From Circinella minor (lineage: Eukaryota; Mucoromycota; Mucoromycetes; Mucorales; Lichtheimiaceae): DNA of 64,000 nucleotides. Below are positions 36,809-49,720 of the stretch, in pieces (the first letter of the stretch is position 1; every line of letters begins with the position of its first letter). The notes under the pieces are model-generated. The model searched no databases, was not told where the DNA came from, and saw only the letters and a list, made by a program, of their open reading frames with translations. The DNA lies in NCBI GenBank assembly GCA_016758965.1, contig JAEPRB010000044.1, forward strand, positions 62,001 through 126,000, in the 5' to 3' direction. Position numbers and translations under genes: made by a program.

Positions 36809-39800
36809 TTACCAGCCATTTTCTGCATTCTTTGTCTTTAAATAATCAAAAATCTTTTGACCAGTTTGTTCTTCCTTGAATTGAATCATATATACCATAC
36901 TTTGACGTTCCTTTTCATTCACCAACAACATTGTAATACGTTTTGGGTTTATTCGTGTTACATTACGACTGTGAACCGTAGCACTGACCAATTTGGTTGC
37001 CTTGTTTCCTTTACCATTCTCCATTTCTACATGCATTTTTTTACTTGGCAACTGTTGAGATATCTTTAATGCGACGCTACCAAAACTACTCCAACTTGAA
37101 TGCTCTTGTTGTACAAACAATTTCGTCTTACATTGCATGACGAGACGTAAACTTTGTGGTTGTTGAGATTCAGCTGGAGGTTCGTCGTCTTTTGGATCTT
37201 CATCCAAAAAGGACATGGATCCAGCAGGTGGTCCACCACGTAAAGTACCTTCACCCATTGCTCCACCCATACGAATAGATTCCTGAAGCTGATGTTGCAA
37301 TACCTGACTCAAGTGAATAGCTTCTTGAGGTGATTGATAATGAACAAGATAGTTTTCCTTTACATTGCCCATAAAGACGGAAATACTGACATCAGTAGGT
37401 GAAGCTTGAGTAACAATGGTATTAGGAAGAATCCATGCATTCAAATACAATTGACCAGTATTTTGCATCAAAATGGCTACGCTTGACCGGTTGGTGAAAG
37501 TTTGTCGTACTTCGAGCATACATTGACCATCGACAGCATACCATGACTCTGATTTCCAATGGAAAACTTCACATCGACCACTATACAAAACTTGACGAAT
37601 ACCGGTAGGTTGACCATTTACCATATGTGGAGTAGGCTAAAATAAACATACCCAATAATTAAGTCAGTTTGATTGGATTTTCATTTTTTAAAATGAATCC
37701 ATTGACTTGCCAGAAACAAAAGGAATAAAAGATACTTACACTACGAGGTGGAGAATTCAAATCATCCATGGATCGTTGGGGATGCAAATGAGGAGGTGTA
37801 TTTAAATGACGACCCATTGGTTGTTGTTGCTGCGGCGGTGGAGTAGGTTGTTGCTGAGGATATCCTCCAGGACCAGCAGAACCATGCATTCCAGGACTTG
37901 ACGATCGATTACCTGACATTCCATTAAAATATGAAGCTTGTTGAGCTCCTCCAACTGCTGGAGGCGTTCCAGGATGAGACATATATTGAGGCTGAGGTTG
38001 ATGAATCACAGGTGGTCTTTGTTGTTGTTGAGGTTGGGGAGGAAGTGATCGATTCATCGCAGAATTATTATGCATTGGTGTACCAAGAGGACCTCCACCT
38101 GGTTGATGATGTTGTGGAGCAGCAGGAGGTTGTTGTGGAAGTGCTTTTTGCATAGGACTTTGTTGTTGTTGTTGAAGAGATGAAGAAGTCCGTGCAGGCA
38201 TACCCATAGGAGCAGGTGAAATACTACGGTTCGTGGAAGAGGTACGAGGAGCAGGCTTTGAATCAAGTGAAGTAGCAGCAAAATCTTGAGTCACAGCTTG
38301 CATGGCAGCCACTGGTGCAACAGCATGGCTTATTTCAATGGTTCGGGGTGACACAGGTCGTGCAGCCGCGCCGGGTGAATCTTCCGCTGCTGACGAATTA
38401 AAAGTGCTCGTAGAAGCAGCAGATGGTGCAGGACTTGCTGAACGTGCAGGGGACAAGTGATGATTATTCATTTCTTTTTGTTGTTGTTGATGATGAAACT
38501 GAGGCTTTAAATCACTTCCACCATTTACTTTTGGAGGTGGTGGCGGAGCAGGCAACGTTTTACTCTCATGTTGAGTTTTTTCTTCTTTCATGAGTGTTGA
38601 GAATGATGGCACTGAATAAGATTTTTTTTATACTTTTAGATGAGGCGCTTTGTAATTCTTCCTTTTTTTTCCCTTTTTGTGTATACACCCTACCCACACA
38701 AAAATAAACCTTCTATCACTTGACTTTTTGTTCTCTTCTTTGTGTTCTATTTTTTTTTTGTTTCGTTCTTACCTTGTGGACGAAAGTTTTCGGTATCGGA
38801 TTCATCAGAAGATAATGGTGAAATTTCACCCGTTTGATCGGTGTAGTAGGTAAACACTTCAGGTTTAAACATACTCTTTCGAGCTGTTGCGTTTGAGACT
38901 GATACTGCTCCGTCTCGTTCTCCGCTAACACCAGCGTGCTTTTGCACTACCATCCTAAGTTGTTTTGGTGAAAGTGTTAATGAGCTGGGTGCATGTTCAT
39001 CGACACCGATCCACTTGTTACGGATTTCTTTGTTGTCGGCACGCATCGCTAAGTGTTTTTTACCCGCGACAGTGAATTCTGCAATATATTCACCAACCAA
39101 TTCTCTATCAATATTTATTGACTTTACAGTAATATCATTGACTGCAAGGGGTGGATACAAGAGTGCATAATTGTTGTTTTCAACTTCCTTAGCGATAAGT
39201 AGAATTTCGTTCGTAAGGATAAGCTGAACGCGAATCGGTGTTGTTTCATTTGTTTCTCCGGGTAACTGAACAAAATGATTCCGTAAAATGGTTGCTGCAT
39301 CGTTGGGTAAACGTGGTTGATACTGAGGCTATTTTTATATTAAAAAAGGGAATGTCGATTGTAGAAATAAAAACGAAATACAAAATGAGAAATAAGATAT
39401 ACATATAAAACATCTAAAAAGACGAAAAAGCTATCCCTGTTTTTCTCGATTTAACCCTCCCCCTTTCTTTTCTATCTTTTGCTCCCCTTAAAACGTTAAT
39501 AAAAAAAAGTAGATACAAACCATAGGCGAACCACTGAAAAGATCGACGATTTGAGAACAATCCAGTTTACAACCATCAAAAGTAATAAACTCAGAACGCA
39601 CAGATGTCATGTCAGTTTGAATGGGTGTAACGATAGGAAGTGGTTTAGTGTGAGCTCTTGAAGAAGAAGGGGAAGAAGAGGGGTCTCCCGCTACAGACGA
39701 TATTCCAGAAATTTTTTGAGCCATCAACATGACTGTGTCTATGCGTCGGTTAGCCTTCACCAAAAGCTTGTGATCAGCCCGACCAGGCTCAGCACTTTCC

Positions 39801-40893
39801 AAAAGACGCTATTTTGCATTTTACAAAAAAAAAATATGAACATCATTCTTTTGTTCTTGTGATGTAATTATTTTTGATCAAATATTAAAAATAATGATAC
39901 TTACACTATAAAGAACTTTGTAATATTTTAATTGTTGTACGGGCGCATTGAATAAAGATTCTAAAGTAATCTCATAAGATGCTTGAGTAGATATATCCTA
40001 TATTTACAAATAGCCGGAATTAACAAATCATTTGCTTCTTATTGTAATAATAAATATTATATTATAATGAAATAGTTACATGGAGTAGTTTTTGAATACC
40101 AGGTTGATTGATGATATCTTGACGCTTATTAAGATTGGTAATATAACCACGCGAGAAATTTGCATATGGAACTTCCATATCATCGATCTAATTAGTAAAT
40201 TGAAAATTTAATTGATAAGTAACACAATTGACGAATAAAATCATAATATACTAGCAGTTAACATGTGTACAACGATAACATTAAACACTATATATAACTA
40301 ACCCAATGCATGAGCACATCTCCAAGCTCCTTGATCGTCTGAGGGTTTGCTGCGATCTTGACTAATTTCTGCAAGATAAATTAAAGTTGTATACATGAAG
40401 TGTATAGGATTCGTCATTGGTTGAAATAAGTATATACGATATGTATTACAGCATTGAATGTCTTCCTTCTTTTATTTAAGGATTATGATAATGATATTTA
40501 CCACACAGAATCGTTGGTTAACTTCAATAATTTCACGAACACCATTGATAAGTTCAGTAAAGTCAATAATAGATTGGTTAGTCCATAAAGGGGCCAATTG
40601 CTATATCGAATAGAAAATAATTCAGGGCTGTATTAGTTATCACCGTGTATACAAAGTCGTACTGGATTAAACGTATGAAAATATGAAAACACAAAACACG
40701 TTACCATGTCAATGATCTTAAGTGTTTCCATATAGTTTTTTTCAGTTTCAATAAGTTCAGTCAAAGGGTTGGCTGAACCTCCCGGAACCTTCGGAGTAGA
40801 ATTGGTAGAATAAGGTGATATAGGCGTTTGTGCGCCTGAATTAGTTGAAAATGCATCTGATGCATTTGATGAAAGTGTAGATGCGGAAAGCAT
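36809..40893 (-). CDS. Dbl-family RhoGEF (DH domain) with C-terminal PH/RanBD-like domain
   Basis: Such proteins activate Rho/Cdc42 GTPases and control polarity and actin. The start is ATG 40893 (MLSASTLSSNASD). A DH domain follows at once: NPLTELIETEKNYMETLKII, then LAPLWTNQSIIDFTELINGV, a segment with GDVLMHWIDDMEVPYANFSR, and LLHDISTQASYEITLESLFN, then PVQQLKYYKVLYSRLLE. A PH-like region (~39000-39560) contains FITFDGCKLDC, LILTNEILLIAKEV and KHLAMRADNKEIRNKWI. A long disordered Pro/Gln/Ser-rich linker (37740-38612) has many PxxP motifs that could bind SH3 proteins. The last exon (36809-37624) carries a compact domain with RQVLYSGRCEVFHWKSESWY, resembling Ran-binding/PH folds. Around ten introns are present. 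The specific GTPase cannot be read from the sequence. Confidence 0.82.
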
Positions 40894-42339
40894 AATGAAG
40901 ATTTAAAGTACAGTAGGTAAGAAGAGAAAAAGAGGATTAGTAGTCTTGTTTATAAACAAAAAAGGAAAGGAGAGAAAATATAAAAGAAGGAAGGAATGGA
41001 GTAAATGAATGAATGGGTGGATAAGGGAGAAGGAAAGGATTATAGAAAGGTTGATCGTTCCAACGTAATGACTTAAAAGACGTAAAATATTTTTACTGTA
41101 TGATTATAATATTCGGGAAGAGAAGTCGAAAAAAAATCTCTTGTACACCACACACCTAAAAAAAAAAGTGGGAAGGGGTTCTTTCTGTCTCGGTCTCTCA
41201 GATAACTCAAGAAAAAAGAGTCTCGCTGAGAAAACAAAGTTTCGTGACACATTAAGCTCTTTCTTTTTGGGTTCTACCATATTTTTTGAACATCAAAAAG
41301 AAACGGTTACGGTTTAGTTTACTCTCTATTTTAAACTTCATTTCAAAAATTAATTATCTCTTGTATGAATTTTACTCCACGAACGGCAATATCATTTTTT
41401 TAATATAAATGGTACAATAGTTTTGAGAAAATGATTTTCAATAATGATTTATCACCATAGCAACAACAAAAAGATTTCTTTTTTCCAGAAACAGTCAATG
41501 ATCATCATAGTACTCATAAACTCTATGGTATCACCTCTGCAAAAATAGTGTAACGCCAAAACCATGACCATTTTCCTGGTCTTGGGCTTTTTCTTAAAGC
41601 ATTGAGAGTGGAATAATAAATAAAGCTTCAGCTAGGGCCAGTAGTAATATCAATCCAAGTTATAACTTGTTTTGTTTCTATAATACAACGTGCCGGTATT
41701 CCACTTTTGATGCAACTCAGTGAATGTTACTTTTTTTTTTTTTTTAGTTTTTCCAACTCAACTTCGGCATGGCCGATCACTTCTTTTTCTCCTGCTTCTT
41801 TTTTTATCCTCGATCATGATAATTTTAACTATACTACTCTAAAAAGTATAATTAATTGATATGATAAATAGCACATATTTGTTAAAACTCCACCATTTTT
41901 TAAACATTTTATTTCCTTGCTTCTTTTTTCTTCTTTGCAGTCTATTTCTTTTAGAAAAAAACCATTACTAATAATGGTGATATGAATAATAAAGAACATA
42001 TTGATGATATTACACCAGAAATAATCCATGATAAAAAGTTATATGTAAAAGCACATGTTTAATACCTAATCATACATTGTTATTATATTTTGTTCAAGAT
42101 GTTTTTTTTATGTCCTCGTACTACTTTAATCGAAAACATTATTTAATTGCATATATATATTATAAAAGCGGGTCTTCAAGTCAGGTGCATGTATTTCATT
42201 ATTTCAGCATACAAGTCAGTATATTTATTTTTGACATAATCAATGAAAATAATAACGACCATTTTTATTTTATTGATATCCAATAAAAAAAAAGATTAGC
42301 AGTTTTTCCCCTTTGAAGGAAAAATGATTTACATATATA
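40894..42339. other. Intergenic region and left edge of repeat island
   Basis: From 40894 to about 41300 is purine-rich DNA, presumably the RhoGEF promoter and leader. From 41386 on it is repeat arm A (separate entry). The interval 41832-42339 has no recognisable gene. Confidence 0.5.
41386..41831. repeat. Direct repeat arm A (uninserted copy)
   Basis: This ~446 bp segment recurs in the same orientation at 44913-45210 plus 46178-46344. Shared blocks include ATATAAATGGTACAATAG, the sequence around AAGCTTCAGCTAGGGCCAG, and the T-rich block before TGGCCGATCACTTCTT. In this copy the two halves join as CCAAGTTATAACTTG at about 41660, the empty site of the element found in the other copy. It is not an obvious LTR: there are no TG/CA ends and no retroelement genes between the arms. 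Confidence 0.85.
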
Positions 42340-44905
42340 CAATGGTCTAACCGTCATAAAATGAAAAGTAGATGATATCACATTTCTTTGGATACAAACT
42401 AGTTTATTTATTTGTTCACATCAGCTATTTTACATCAGCATGTTAACCTTTTTTTATTACCGCCCTTTTCTTGGCCCTTTCTTACAAAGTTTATATAGGT
42501 TTGTTCAAAGTACAACTTAACCTGAGTCTCAATAAAGTGATTTACTTTGATGAACCGATGACATGTGGGAAGTTACACCTTGCTATATTTAGCAAAGAAA
42601 CAAGTGAGGGCCTGTGCGCAGACAAGAATAAATCGCTACACACACAACGTGGTGAAGTTATATATATACCTCCACTTCATATATTTTTTTTATCTATCGT
42701 GTACTACTGTGCACAATCAGTAAGTGAAAAAACGTGAATATAATTGCAAATTTTATTGTTATATACCATTAATAAATAACATTTTAAAGAAACTGAAAAA
42801 AATCATATGCATAATGAAAAAGGAAACCGTCATTATAGTCTATTATAAAACAAAATCATACGTACCACGTTTATTATTCTACCTACATAATTTCTTATAT
42901 ATACAAGTAGAAGTGTGTGTTATTTATTCTCAGTACGAATAAGATATTCATGTCAATAATTTTAAGATATATCTCGGATGTAATGCTAGTTTCATGATGT
43001 CATGCCGTTGTATATTACTAATTTAGTTCCACGAATCAAACTATACTTATTTAGAATAAAAAGCTCCCAAATATAAACTTTATTTGTATGAGCCATCACT
43101 AAATACGTTTCTTATTGGATAAAGCAAGAAGTCCTGGTATACCCTGTCTTATATACGTGTTGTCAACCCATTTTAATAAAAAAGATAATTCTTAATAGCT
43201 TTTTTATAATAAAATTTGTGAATTATTTAATGCTTCTCATTGAGAACGACTTTTCGTTCTAGGATGAAAAGTTGGTATAATATGAAAATACACGCTTGTC
43301 GATTGGTGTGATCAAAAAAAAAATAAAGTCTGCGTGCGCTATATAACCACCATACTAATAAGTATTTTGTTTACCAATTTTCTTCTAGAAGAAAGCATGA
43401 GAGACTTCTCGTACATCATTTACTATACTAATATCATCAATTTTTGATATCCCAAAATGGTATCTGAAAAAGCTTCTTTTGTATATGTTATTAAAGTAAA
43501 TAATGGAATCAAGAAAAACTGGATTTATAGCAATGGTAATACACTTTATAATAAAAAAATAGTATACTTTCTCAATGACATATTTCATATGTTGCATTAC
43601 AAAATTCACCATTCAAATAATGACCCCATAAAAAAGGAGGTCAACATTCCAACTATCACATGTTTTGCGATAATATGAACACATCAATAAACTCATATAA
43701 TATCACCAAGATATATCTATTATATGTACTTTTCTTGAGAAAAGTAAAAATAATAATGTAATAATGAAATGTATTATCGATTTAGTGCGAGATTAGTATG
43801 GGAATCAACTAAGGGTACTCATGAGGAAAATGCTAAGGATTCACATAATTCATCAATTCAATAATAAACACATGCTTTTTTTCTCTTCAGAATGCCACCT
43901 TAACATTTTTGATATCAAGTCAGTTTTATTACTTTATGTATCGTACGTAATTTGTACTACGATGAGATGGATAAAATATCTTTTTCTATGTCACCGTAAG
44001 AAAAGTCCTTTGAAAACAAAAGGATGCCGATATATACCGTCCGTGTATTCCTTAGTTAGTTTTATTATTAAAAGATTCCTATAATAGTAAGTTAATAAGA
44101 CCATCATATACCATGACATAAAAGCTATAAAAAAGAATGGTATCATACATTACTATTTTGAACAAGTTTTTACTTTATTCAAGCATATCTAACTACTTGT
44201 CAAATCACGCTGTAGTACCTCTTTATGACTTTGCTACTTATATGATGCAAATACTTAATTCTTTTTAAATTACGTATTACACATACTCTTTTTTTTGAGT
44301 CAATACTACTTAAACATGGGTCTTTTTAGCATACTATTATTTATCGTTGTTAATTCAATTTTGATCAGATGTAGGATAATAATGGGAAAGCTAAAAGTAA
44401 TTTTGTTAACGGGGACTGTTACGTACTCATGTATCACTACTGTATAACGAATGGTTATTAATATGGTTCTTCTCTGGTATTTCAATATGATATAATCAGA
44501 ATCTCAACTGTGCAAAACAGTATATTCTCACCAAAACATTCATCTATAAGAACCTTTCATAGGGATGAATTATAATTGTAGGGCGTCAGTAATTAATAGT
44601 AATTTTTTTTTACCGATACCAAGTTTTACTTTCATATAATTGAAATTAGTTGTGTCCTTTGCGATAGAGTTTTGGCATGAAGGACAAAATTCAAAAGAAA
44701 TATAATAAATCATAAAAGGGTATATTCTTTAAATTATTCCTATGCTGTGGTTCACTGTAATTTCCAGTTTTGAACTATTCAATTCATTTATTATTTTGTT
44801 ATTGTTACGTACGTACGTATGTATTATTGTTTTTTTTACAGTCAATAAAATGGTAGCCGCTATCCTTTTGTCAATGATATATTATTTTTCACTTATAGCA
44901 CAGAC
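42340..44905. repeat. Long direct repeat R1 (~2.57 kb), first copy
   Basis: This segment is repeated nearly base for base at 53746-56291 in the same orientation. By eye the central ~1.6 kb has only scattered single-base differences, while roughly the first 250 bp and last 350 bp have more changes and small indels. The shared 87-codon frame (43821-44084, starting MRKMLRIHIIHQ) is identical in both copies, but its flanking frames are not all kept. I recognise no transposase, reverse transcriptase or terminal inverted repeats. It may be a segmental duplication or an unclassified mobile element. Confidence 0.9.
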
Positions 44906-44912
44906 AAACGAC

Positions 44913-46344
44913 AGTATCAATTTTTTTAATATAAATGGTACAATAGGTTTGGAAATATTTTGAGAAAATGATTTTCAATACTGGTTTATCAGCATAACAA
45001 CAACTAAAGATTTCTTTTCCAGAAACAACCAATGATCATAATAACACTTATAAACTTTGTGATGTCACTTCTGCAAAAATGGTGTAACGCCAAAACCAGA
45101 ACCATTTTGCTGGTCTTGTGAATTTTCAAGGACTTTTTTTTAAAGCATTGAGAGTGGAATAATAAATAAAGCTTCAGCTAGGGCCAGCAGTAATATCAAT
45201 CCAAGTTATACAGCGGAACCCCGTTAATTTCATATCCGTTACCTTTCATATCCTCATTATTTTCACAGAAATTCAGGGAATGGAAAAATTGACATAATAA
45301 AATTTTCACATTCTCATTTATTTCACTTTCAAAACAAGCAGGGAGGGTTGAAACCTTAACGGGAGTAATATACGCGTTTATAGAATTATATTATGCATTG
45401 ATTTTATTGTATTAGTAGTCTCTAATAATAATTGTGTTCAGACAAGGGTTTTCTAGTCTAAGATGTATATGTCGGCTAAACAATTTATTTTGAAGTTTAG
45501 GATATGAAGCAATTTATGTTCTTGAAGATTTTTGTTTCTAATGGAGTCAATACTCCTTGATTTGTATATGTTTCCTAAATTGACTTTCGTCAACTATTTG
45601 GTATTGTAATATTATTTGTTAGTCATTATTATTTGACTAATAAATAGTAGAAAAAGAAAATTAAATGTAACACCACATTGGTGAAGAAGATGGAATAAAA
45701 GTGTGTACTATTTATACGTTTCCCGAATATTCTTTGACTTTTTATGAGATTATGAAACTACTTACATTGCTTGACATATATGGGCACATTATAGGATAAT
45801 AAAAGTTTTACAGTAGCACAAAATAAATAAGACAACATATGGGATATACAGTACAATCATATAATTGTAGAAATGTTGTAATGTGCATGTTTTCTTGTAT
45901 ATGAATATTCAGCATAGTTTATATGAACAATCTAATGCATGCTTTTATGTAAGACAAAAATGTATTTTACAGTTGATGTACATATTTTCTATTTTATTTA
46001 GTATTATAAAAGATATAAATATCGTTACAAGTGGTATGTATATATGCAGTATCTCTTTAGTATTAACCTGCCCTTAAAAGTAATTAACTGTATCTAGTCC
46101 CGATAACTTTCACATCCCCTTTATTTTCACACCAAAAATGGGAGATGTAAATTTGAAATTAACGGGGTTCCTCTGTAACTTGTTTTGTTTCTATAATACA
46201 ACGTGCCAGTAATCCACTTTTGATGCAACTCAGATTGGGAATGTTACTTTTTTTTTTAGTTTTTTCAACTTAACTTCGGGATGGCCGATCACTTCTTTTT
46301 CTCCTGCTTCTTTTTTTTATCCTCGATGATGATAATTTTAACTA
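44913..46344. repeat. Direct repeat arm B, interrupted by a 965 bp insertion
   Basis: This is the second copy of arm A, split at 45210/46178 by the inserted element listed next. The parts 44913-45210 and 46178-46344 align with 41386-41831, with scattered substitutions and a few small indels. Past the end of arm B, where arm A continues TATACTACTC, this copy reads TACAGGATTTTTC and diverges. Confidence 0.85.
45211..46175. mobile_element. Non-autonomous DNA transposon with TA target duplication (Tc1/mariner-pogo-like MITE)
   Basis: The left end reads CAGCGGAACCCCGTTAATTT and the right end, on the complementary strand, CAGAGGAACCCCGTTAATTT. They match at all but one of the first 22 positions. 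A TA dinucleotide flanks each side (45209-45210 and 46176-46177), and the uninterrupted target is preserved in arm A as AAGTTATAACTTG. CAG-starting termini with TA duplications are typical of Tc1/mariner and especially pogo-like elements. Subterminal copies of a TTTCAtATCC/TTTCAcATCC motif near both ends could be transposase-binding sites. At 965 bp with no frame longer than 65 codons, it cannot encode its own transposase. Confidence 0.88.
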
Positions 46345-46566
46345 CAGGATTTTTCTTCGTTTTTAAACGGCTGATTTTTTTCAACATAGCGCTGGGGTTT
46401 TTTTTAACATGGAGGGTGATTAGTATGGCGCCCATTGTTTTTTATTTGGCGCTGAAAAAAAAAGATTCCAACTGTTTTATTTAATAATAAAGAACAAATA
46501 ATGTTTTTAAAAATATGACGCTGAAAGCATTAAATAAACAGCAGTAAAAACTATAACATTGGTTCT

Positions 46567-47434
46567 TCAAGAATACAAGTGGAAAATAAGGCTTTGCATG
46601 TCGTATCCATCCTTGACAGTCAAATGATTACTTGTAGTTAAGATCTCTCGCTTGACACCGGCCTTTAGTTTTGACCAAAATCCCTCTATCGGGTTCAGTA
46701 CTGGTGAGTATGGAGGTAGATATAGGATACGGAATCCACGATTTTCAATGTGGTATCCTTGATAATACTACTATGAAGTATTCGAGAAGCTTCAGCGGCA
46801 TTTAAAGTTATATTTTGTATGCGGTCAATAAGTTCAACGATCTGCAGGTCAGCATATCGTCTGTTTGGACCTATAAAGTATGGCTTCTAAGTAACCTAAA
46901 TGTAACTGCTATGAACTGATAATCCATTCATTATAACAACATATACCTCTTGGTTTTATTACTGCTTTTTTTGGGTTTGTTACTACGAGGCCGCCCACGT
47001 TTTTTCTTTTCGCCTGTGTTTGAGCTAGATTCAGCCTTTTGTTGCTGAGGAATATTTGGTGCATCGGTTTTTATTTCATAAACTTCATGCTGAAACGTAT
47101 GTGCATATTTTATATACTGTTTATCGAATAGTCTTTTAGATGTTTTTTTTAACAATATAGTATATCTTTACCTTTTCTGAATTATTTGGTCGTTTTGTCA
47201 TTGATACCAATGAATATACACTGTCTTTTCCTCCATCGAATTCAGTATTCAATATGTGATATGGATCTTCTGCTTCAATGTTCTCTTCCATAATTTCATA
47301 ACTTCTAGCTTGTCACTCTCTTCTATGATATCTTCTTCGTTGACATACGGTAACTCTGGTACCTCGATATCCATTTCCAGCTTCTCTTCTCCACGAACCA
47401 TAGACGTATAGTACTCATCAGATGCAGAATACAT
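46567..47434 (-). pseudogene. Decayed DDE (IS630/Tc1-mariner type) transposase lacking its catalytic core
   Basis: Read on the minus strand from ATG 47434 (MYSASDEYYTSMVRGEE), the remains comprise an acidic N-terminus, a basic nuclear-signal-like segment (KKKRGRPRSNKPKKSSNKTK), and part of a helix-turn-helix (NRRYADLQIVELIDRIQNI, ending AAEASRILHSSI). The sequence then jumps, in another frame, to the extreme C-terminus of a DDE transposase: IENRGFRILYLPPYSPVLNP then IEGFWSKLK, with the third catalytic acidic residue (Glu in NPIE). The segment with the first two catalytic Asp residues is missing. A deletion with a frame change near 46755 explains this. The element is inactive. It directly follows repeat arm B, so it may have inserted at its edge. 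Confidence 0.8.
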
Positions 47435-47955
47435 GGTTGTGGACGGTTTGTGAAAGAAAGAATAAAAAAGATACAGATTTTCTTGCTTAGCTTTGTCAAT
47501 AAAAAACGGCCGCTTAATATACAGTAACAGACATTGCTGTTACTGACAAAAAAAGGAGGAAATAATAGCTACATTGATATATATATATATATATATATAT
47601 GCAATGATGCCAAGATCATAAACATATTAATCCTTCCTTTATTATCAGTATAGAATTTTCATAGGCGGGAAAGGGGTTTGATGATATTTTTCTTTTTTAT
47701 GACGGAAGAAAGAATTCTAGCGTGCATAGAAATCAAAAAATCTATTGACCACTTTTTTTTTTATTCGACCAAACCCATTTTTATCTTAAACATAACTCCA
47801 TCTTTCCACACAATCAACTTTATTTTTAACCAAATTTCATCACTAGTAATTTTCTTATTTCCTTGATTAATTAATTTGAACGTCGAATTCCTTATTACAA
47901 TATATATATATATATATATTTTACTTGTGTTTTTTTATTTGAAGAAATCAAGTTA
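47435..47955. other. Intergenic region with AT microsatellites and a hairpin
   Basis: It contains a perfect inverted repeat, CAGTAACAG and CTGTTACTG separated by six bases (about 47521-47544), and AT dinucleotide runs at about 47577-47600 and 47901-47920. The latter lies ~40 bp upstream of the F-box gene start and may be part of its promoter. Confidence 0.5.
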
Positions 47956-49720
47956 ATGCAAAATAATGTAGTCAAGTGGAAGTTACCTTTTGAAGTAACT
48001 TACAAAATTTTTGATCAGCTTCAAACCTACTCTGATCGTTTAAAATTCATGTGTGTCAGCAAGTTTTTTTGGTTTTCTTCTCAAGCGTGGATGTCTAACA
48101 AGGTTTTTGAATTACGAACTGGTGATATTCGATCATTGTCTTTCAAAAATCAAACACGATTTTTTCTTTTTTATAATGTTGTTGGTTGTATCGACATTGA
48201 GTATGAAGAATTGGCAAAACCTATTTCAAGCGTCGAAATAATCCGTTTTTTAAAATCATTCAAGAACTTAAAACAAGTAACTTTTGGTGAATTGGTTGTC
48301 TTGGAAAAGAATGTTGCTGGAATTCAACAGTTCTTGAAAAAACGTTTTCCAAAGATTATCATCACATTTGAAAATATCCATGGTTCGAAAAAAGATCTCG
48401 AAGACACTCCTCGTTCTATTTGCCACACCTCCCCAGTGCATGATTCTTTCTCAAATGTATTAAAAAGGTCTGTTGATCAATTGTATGCAACTCCTACTGA
48501 TTTCAATTATGATAATGAATCAGGCCGGTATTGGAAAAAACAAAAAATCGCAGCAATTGAAAAAGGTAAAAGTTGTTTATTTGCACCATACTTTTGTAAG
48601 TTTAAAATCGGATTACTAACTTATGCAGGACTTATTATTAGGTCGTTGTCGGATTAGAAATCATCCAATCTATACTTTGGTTAAACTCCCTCCCTCTTTG
48701 GACAAGGTCGTCATGGCAAACACTCCCTACTATATCCTGTCTGACCAATTCGATGCCACTAGTTTATTGATGAATGGAATCTATTCTGATGATATATTAG
48801 ATGAAGGTATTGTGAATCAAGCAAAAAAGTTGGTGGAAGCTGTCTTGTTGAGCATCAGCCATTGGGTTCTTGTCCTTCATTTTGATATATTTGTTGCAAA
48901 TGATAAGGCAACCGACGATTGTGGGCACCGACGCGTAATTGATTCACTGAGATCTATTCCCAAGGTAAAAATACTTGAATGCCGCGATTTCGGACAACCC
49001 TACTATCAACTCGTCGTACGCTGGGGACAATTGGAAATTCTTGTTATCGGTGGTTATTATGGTAAAAGGGGGGACACAAGAAAGATAACATTCTCTGGTA
49101 GCTCTCTTCCACGTAGTATGGCTAAAGAATTAATGAAAAATGATGGATTTGCCGTGGTTGTTCCCTTTGGTGATGTTCCGTATGTTCGATCTCCTCGTTT
49201 CCTACGTGATTATTCAAAAAAACATGCTAGTCGTACTTGGTCATTGGAATCCGAACGATTTGCGGCTGGTGGTTTTAGAATTTGTCATCCACTTTCATAC
49301 GACCGTCACTTCTCAAGACAAAATGCTAAATATTCAAATATTGGTGACATTTGCAGCTTACTTCTTCTTATTGTATGCCACAAGATATACACAATAGAGC
49401 ACCAACAAAAGGCGCTCGGTTTACTTTTGAATAATTCAGACGTTAAATCAGCAATCGATTCAGACCAGAAAACCGAGTCTCACACACTTAAAACAATCAA
49501 CAAAGCCGTGGAAAGAAAATCAACATCCAAGAAAAATTTAGTAATGGTTACCAAGATTTTTACGCGATTGGAGCAAGTTTTAGGAAGACAACGAGAAGTC
49601 AACGTCACTTCAATTGTACAAGATATTAGTAAGGACGCGGTTTTTCTTTACAATTATACACTCGTTGGCCTCCTGGTTGAAGCGAATGGAAAGACGCTAG
49701 ATAAAATCAAAAAAACATAA
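47956..49720 (+). CDS. F-box-like protein of unknown target
   Basis: Exons 47956-48565 and 48642-49720 join in phase to 562 residues. The intron has a GTAAAA donor, an ACTAAC branch site (~48615) and an AG at 48640-48641. An earlier AG at 48628-48629 would put the second exon out of frame. The N-terminus KLPFEVTYKIFDQL then SDRLKFMCVSKFFWFSSQAW fits an F-box, which links substrates to an SCF ubiquitin ligase through Skp1. It is followed by leucine-rich-repeat-like strands (VEIIRFLKSFKNLKQVTF, KVKILECRDF, QLEILVIGG) without clear regularity. Such F-box genes are numerous in Mucorales. The gene sits inside a repeat island, between a dead transposase and hairpin elements, and looks intact. Confidence 0.65.

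Noticed and set aside
41386..46344. Arms A and B as long terminal repeats of a retrotransposon
   Set aside because: There are no TG...CA ends, no primer-binding site or polypurine tract that I can see, and no gag/pol-like frame between them.
46345..47560. Full-length transposon ends around the transposase relic
   Set aside because: A TA followed by CAGGATTTTTC at 46345 looks like a left terminus, but no matching inverted end could be found to the right, so no element boundary is claimed.
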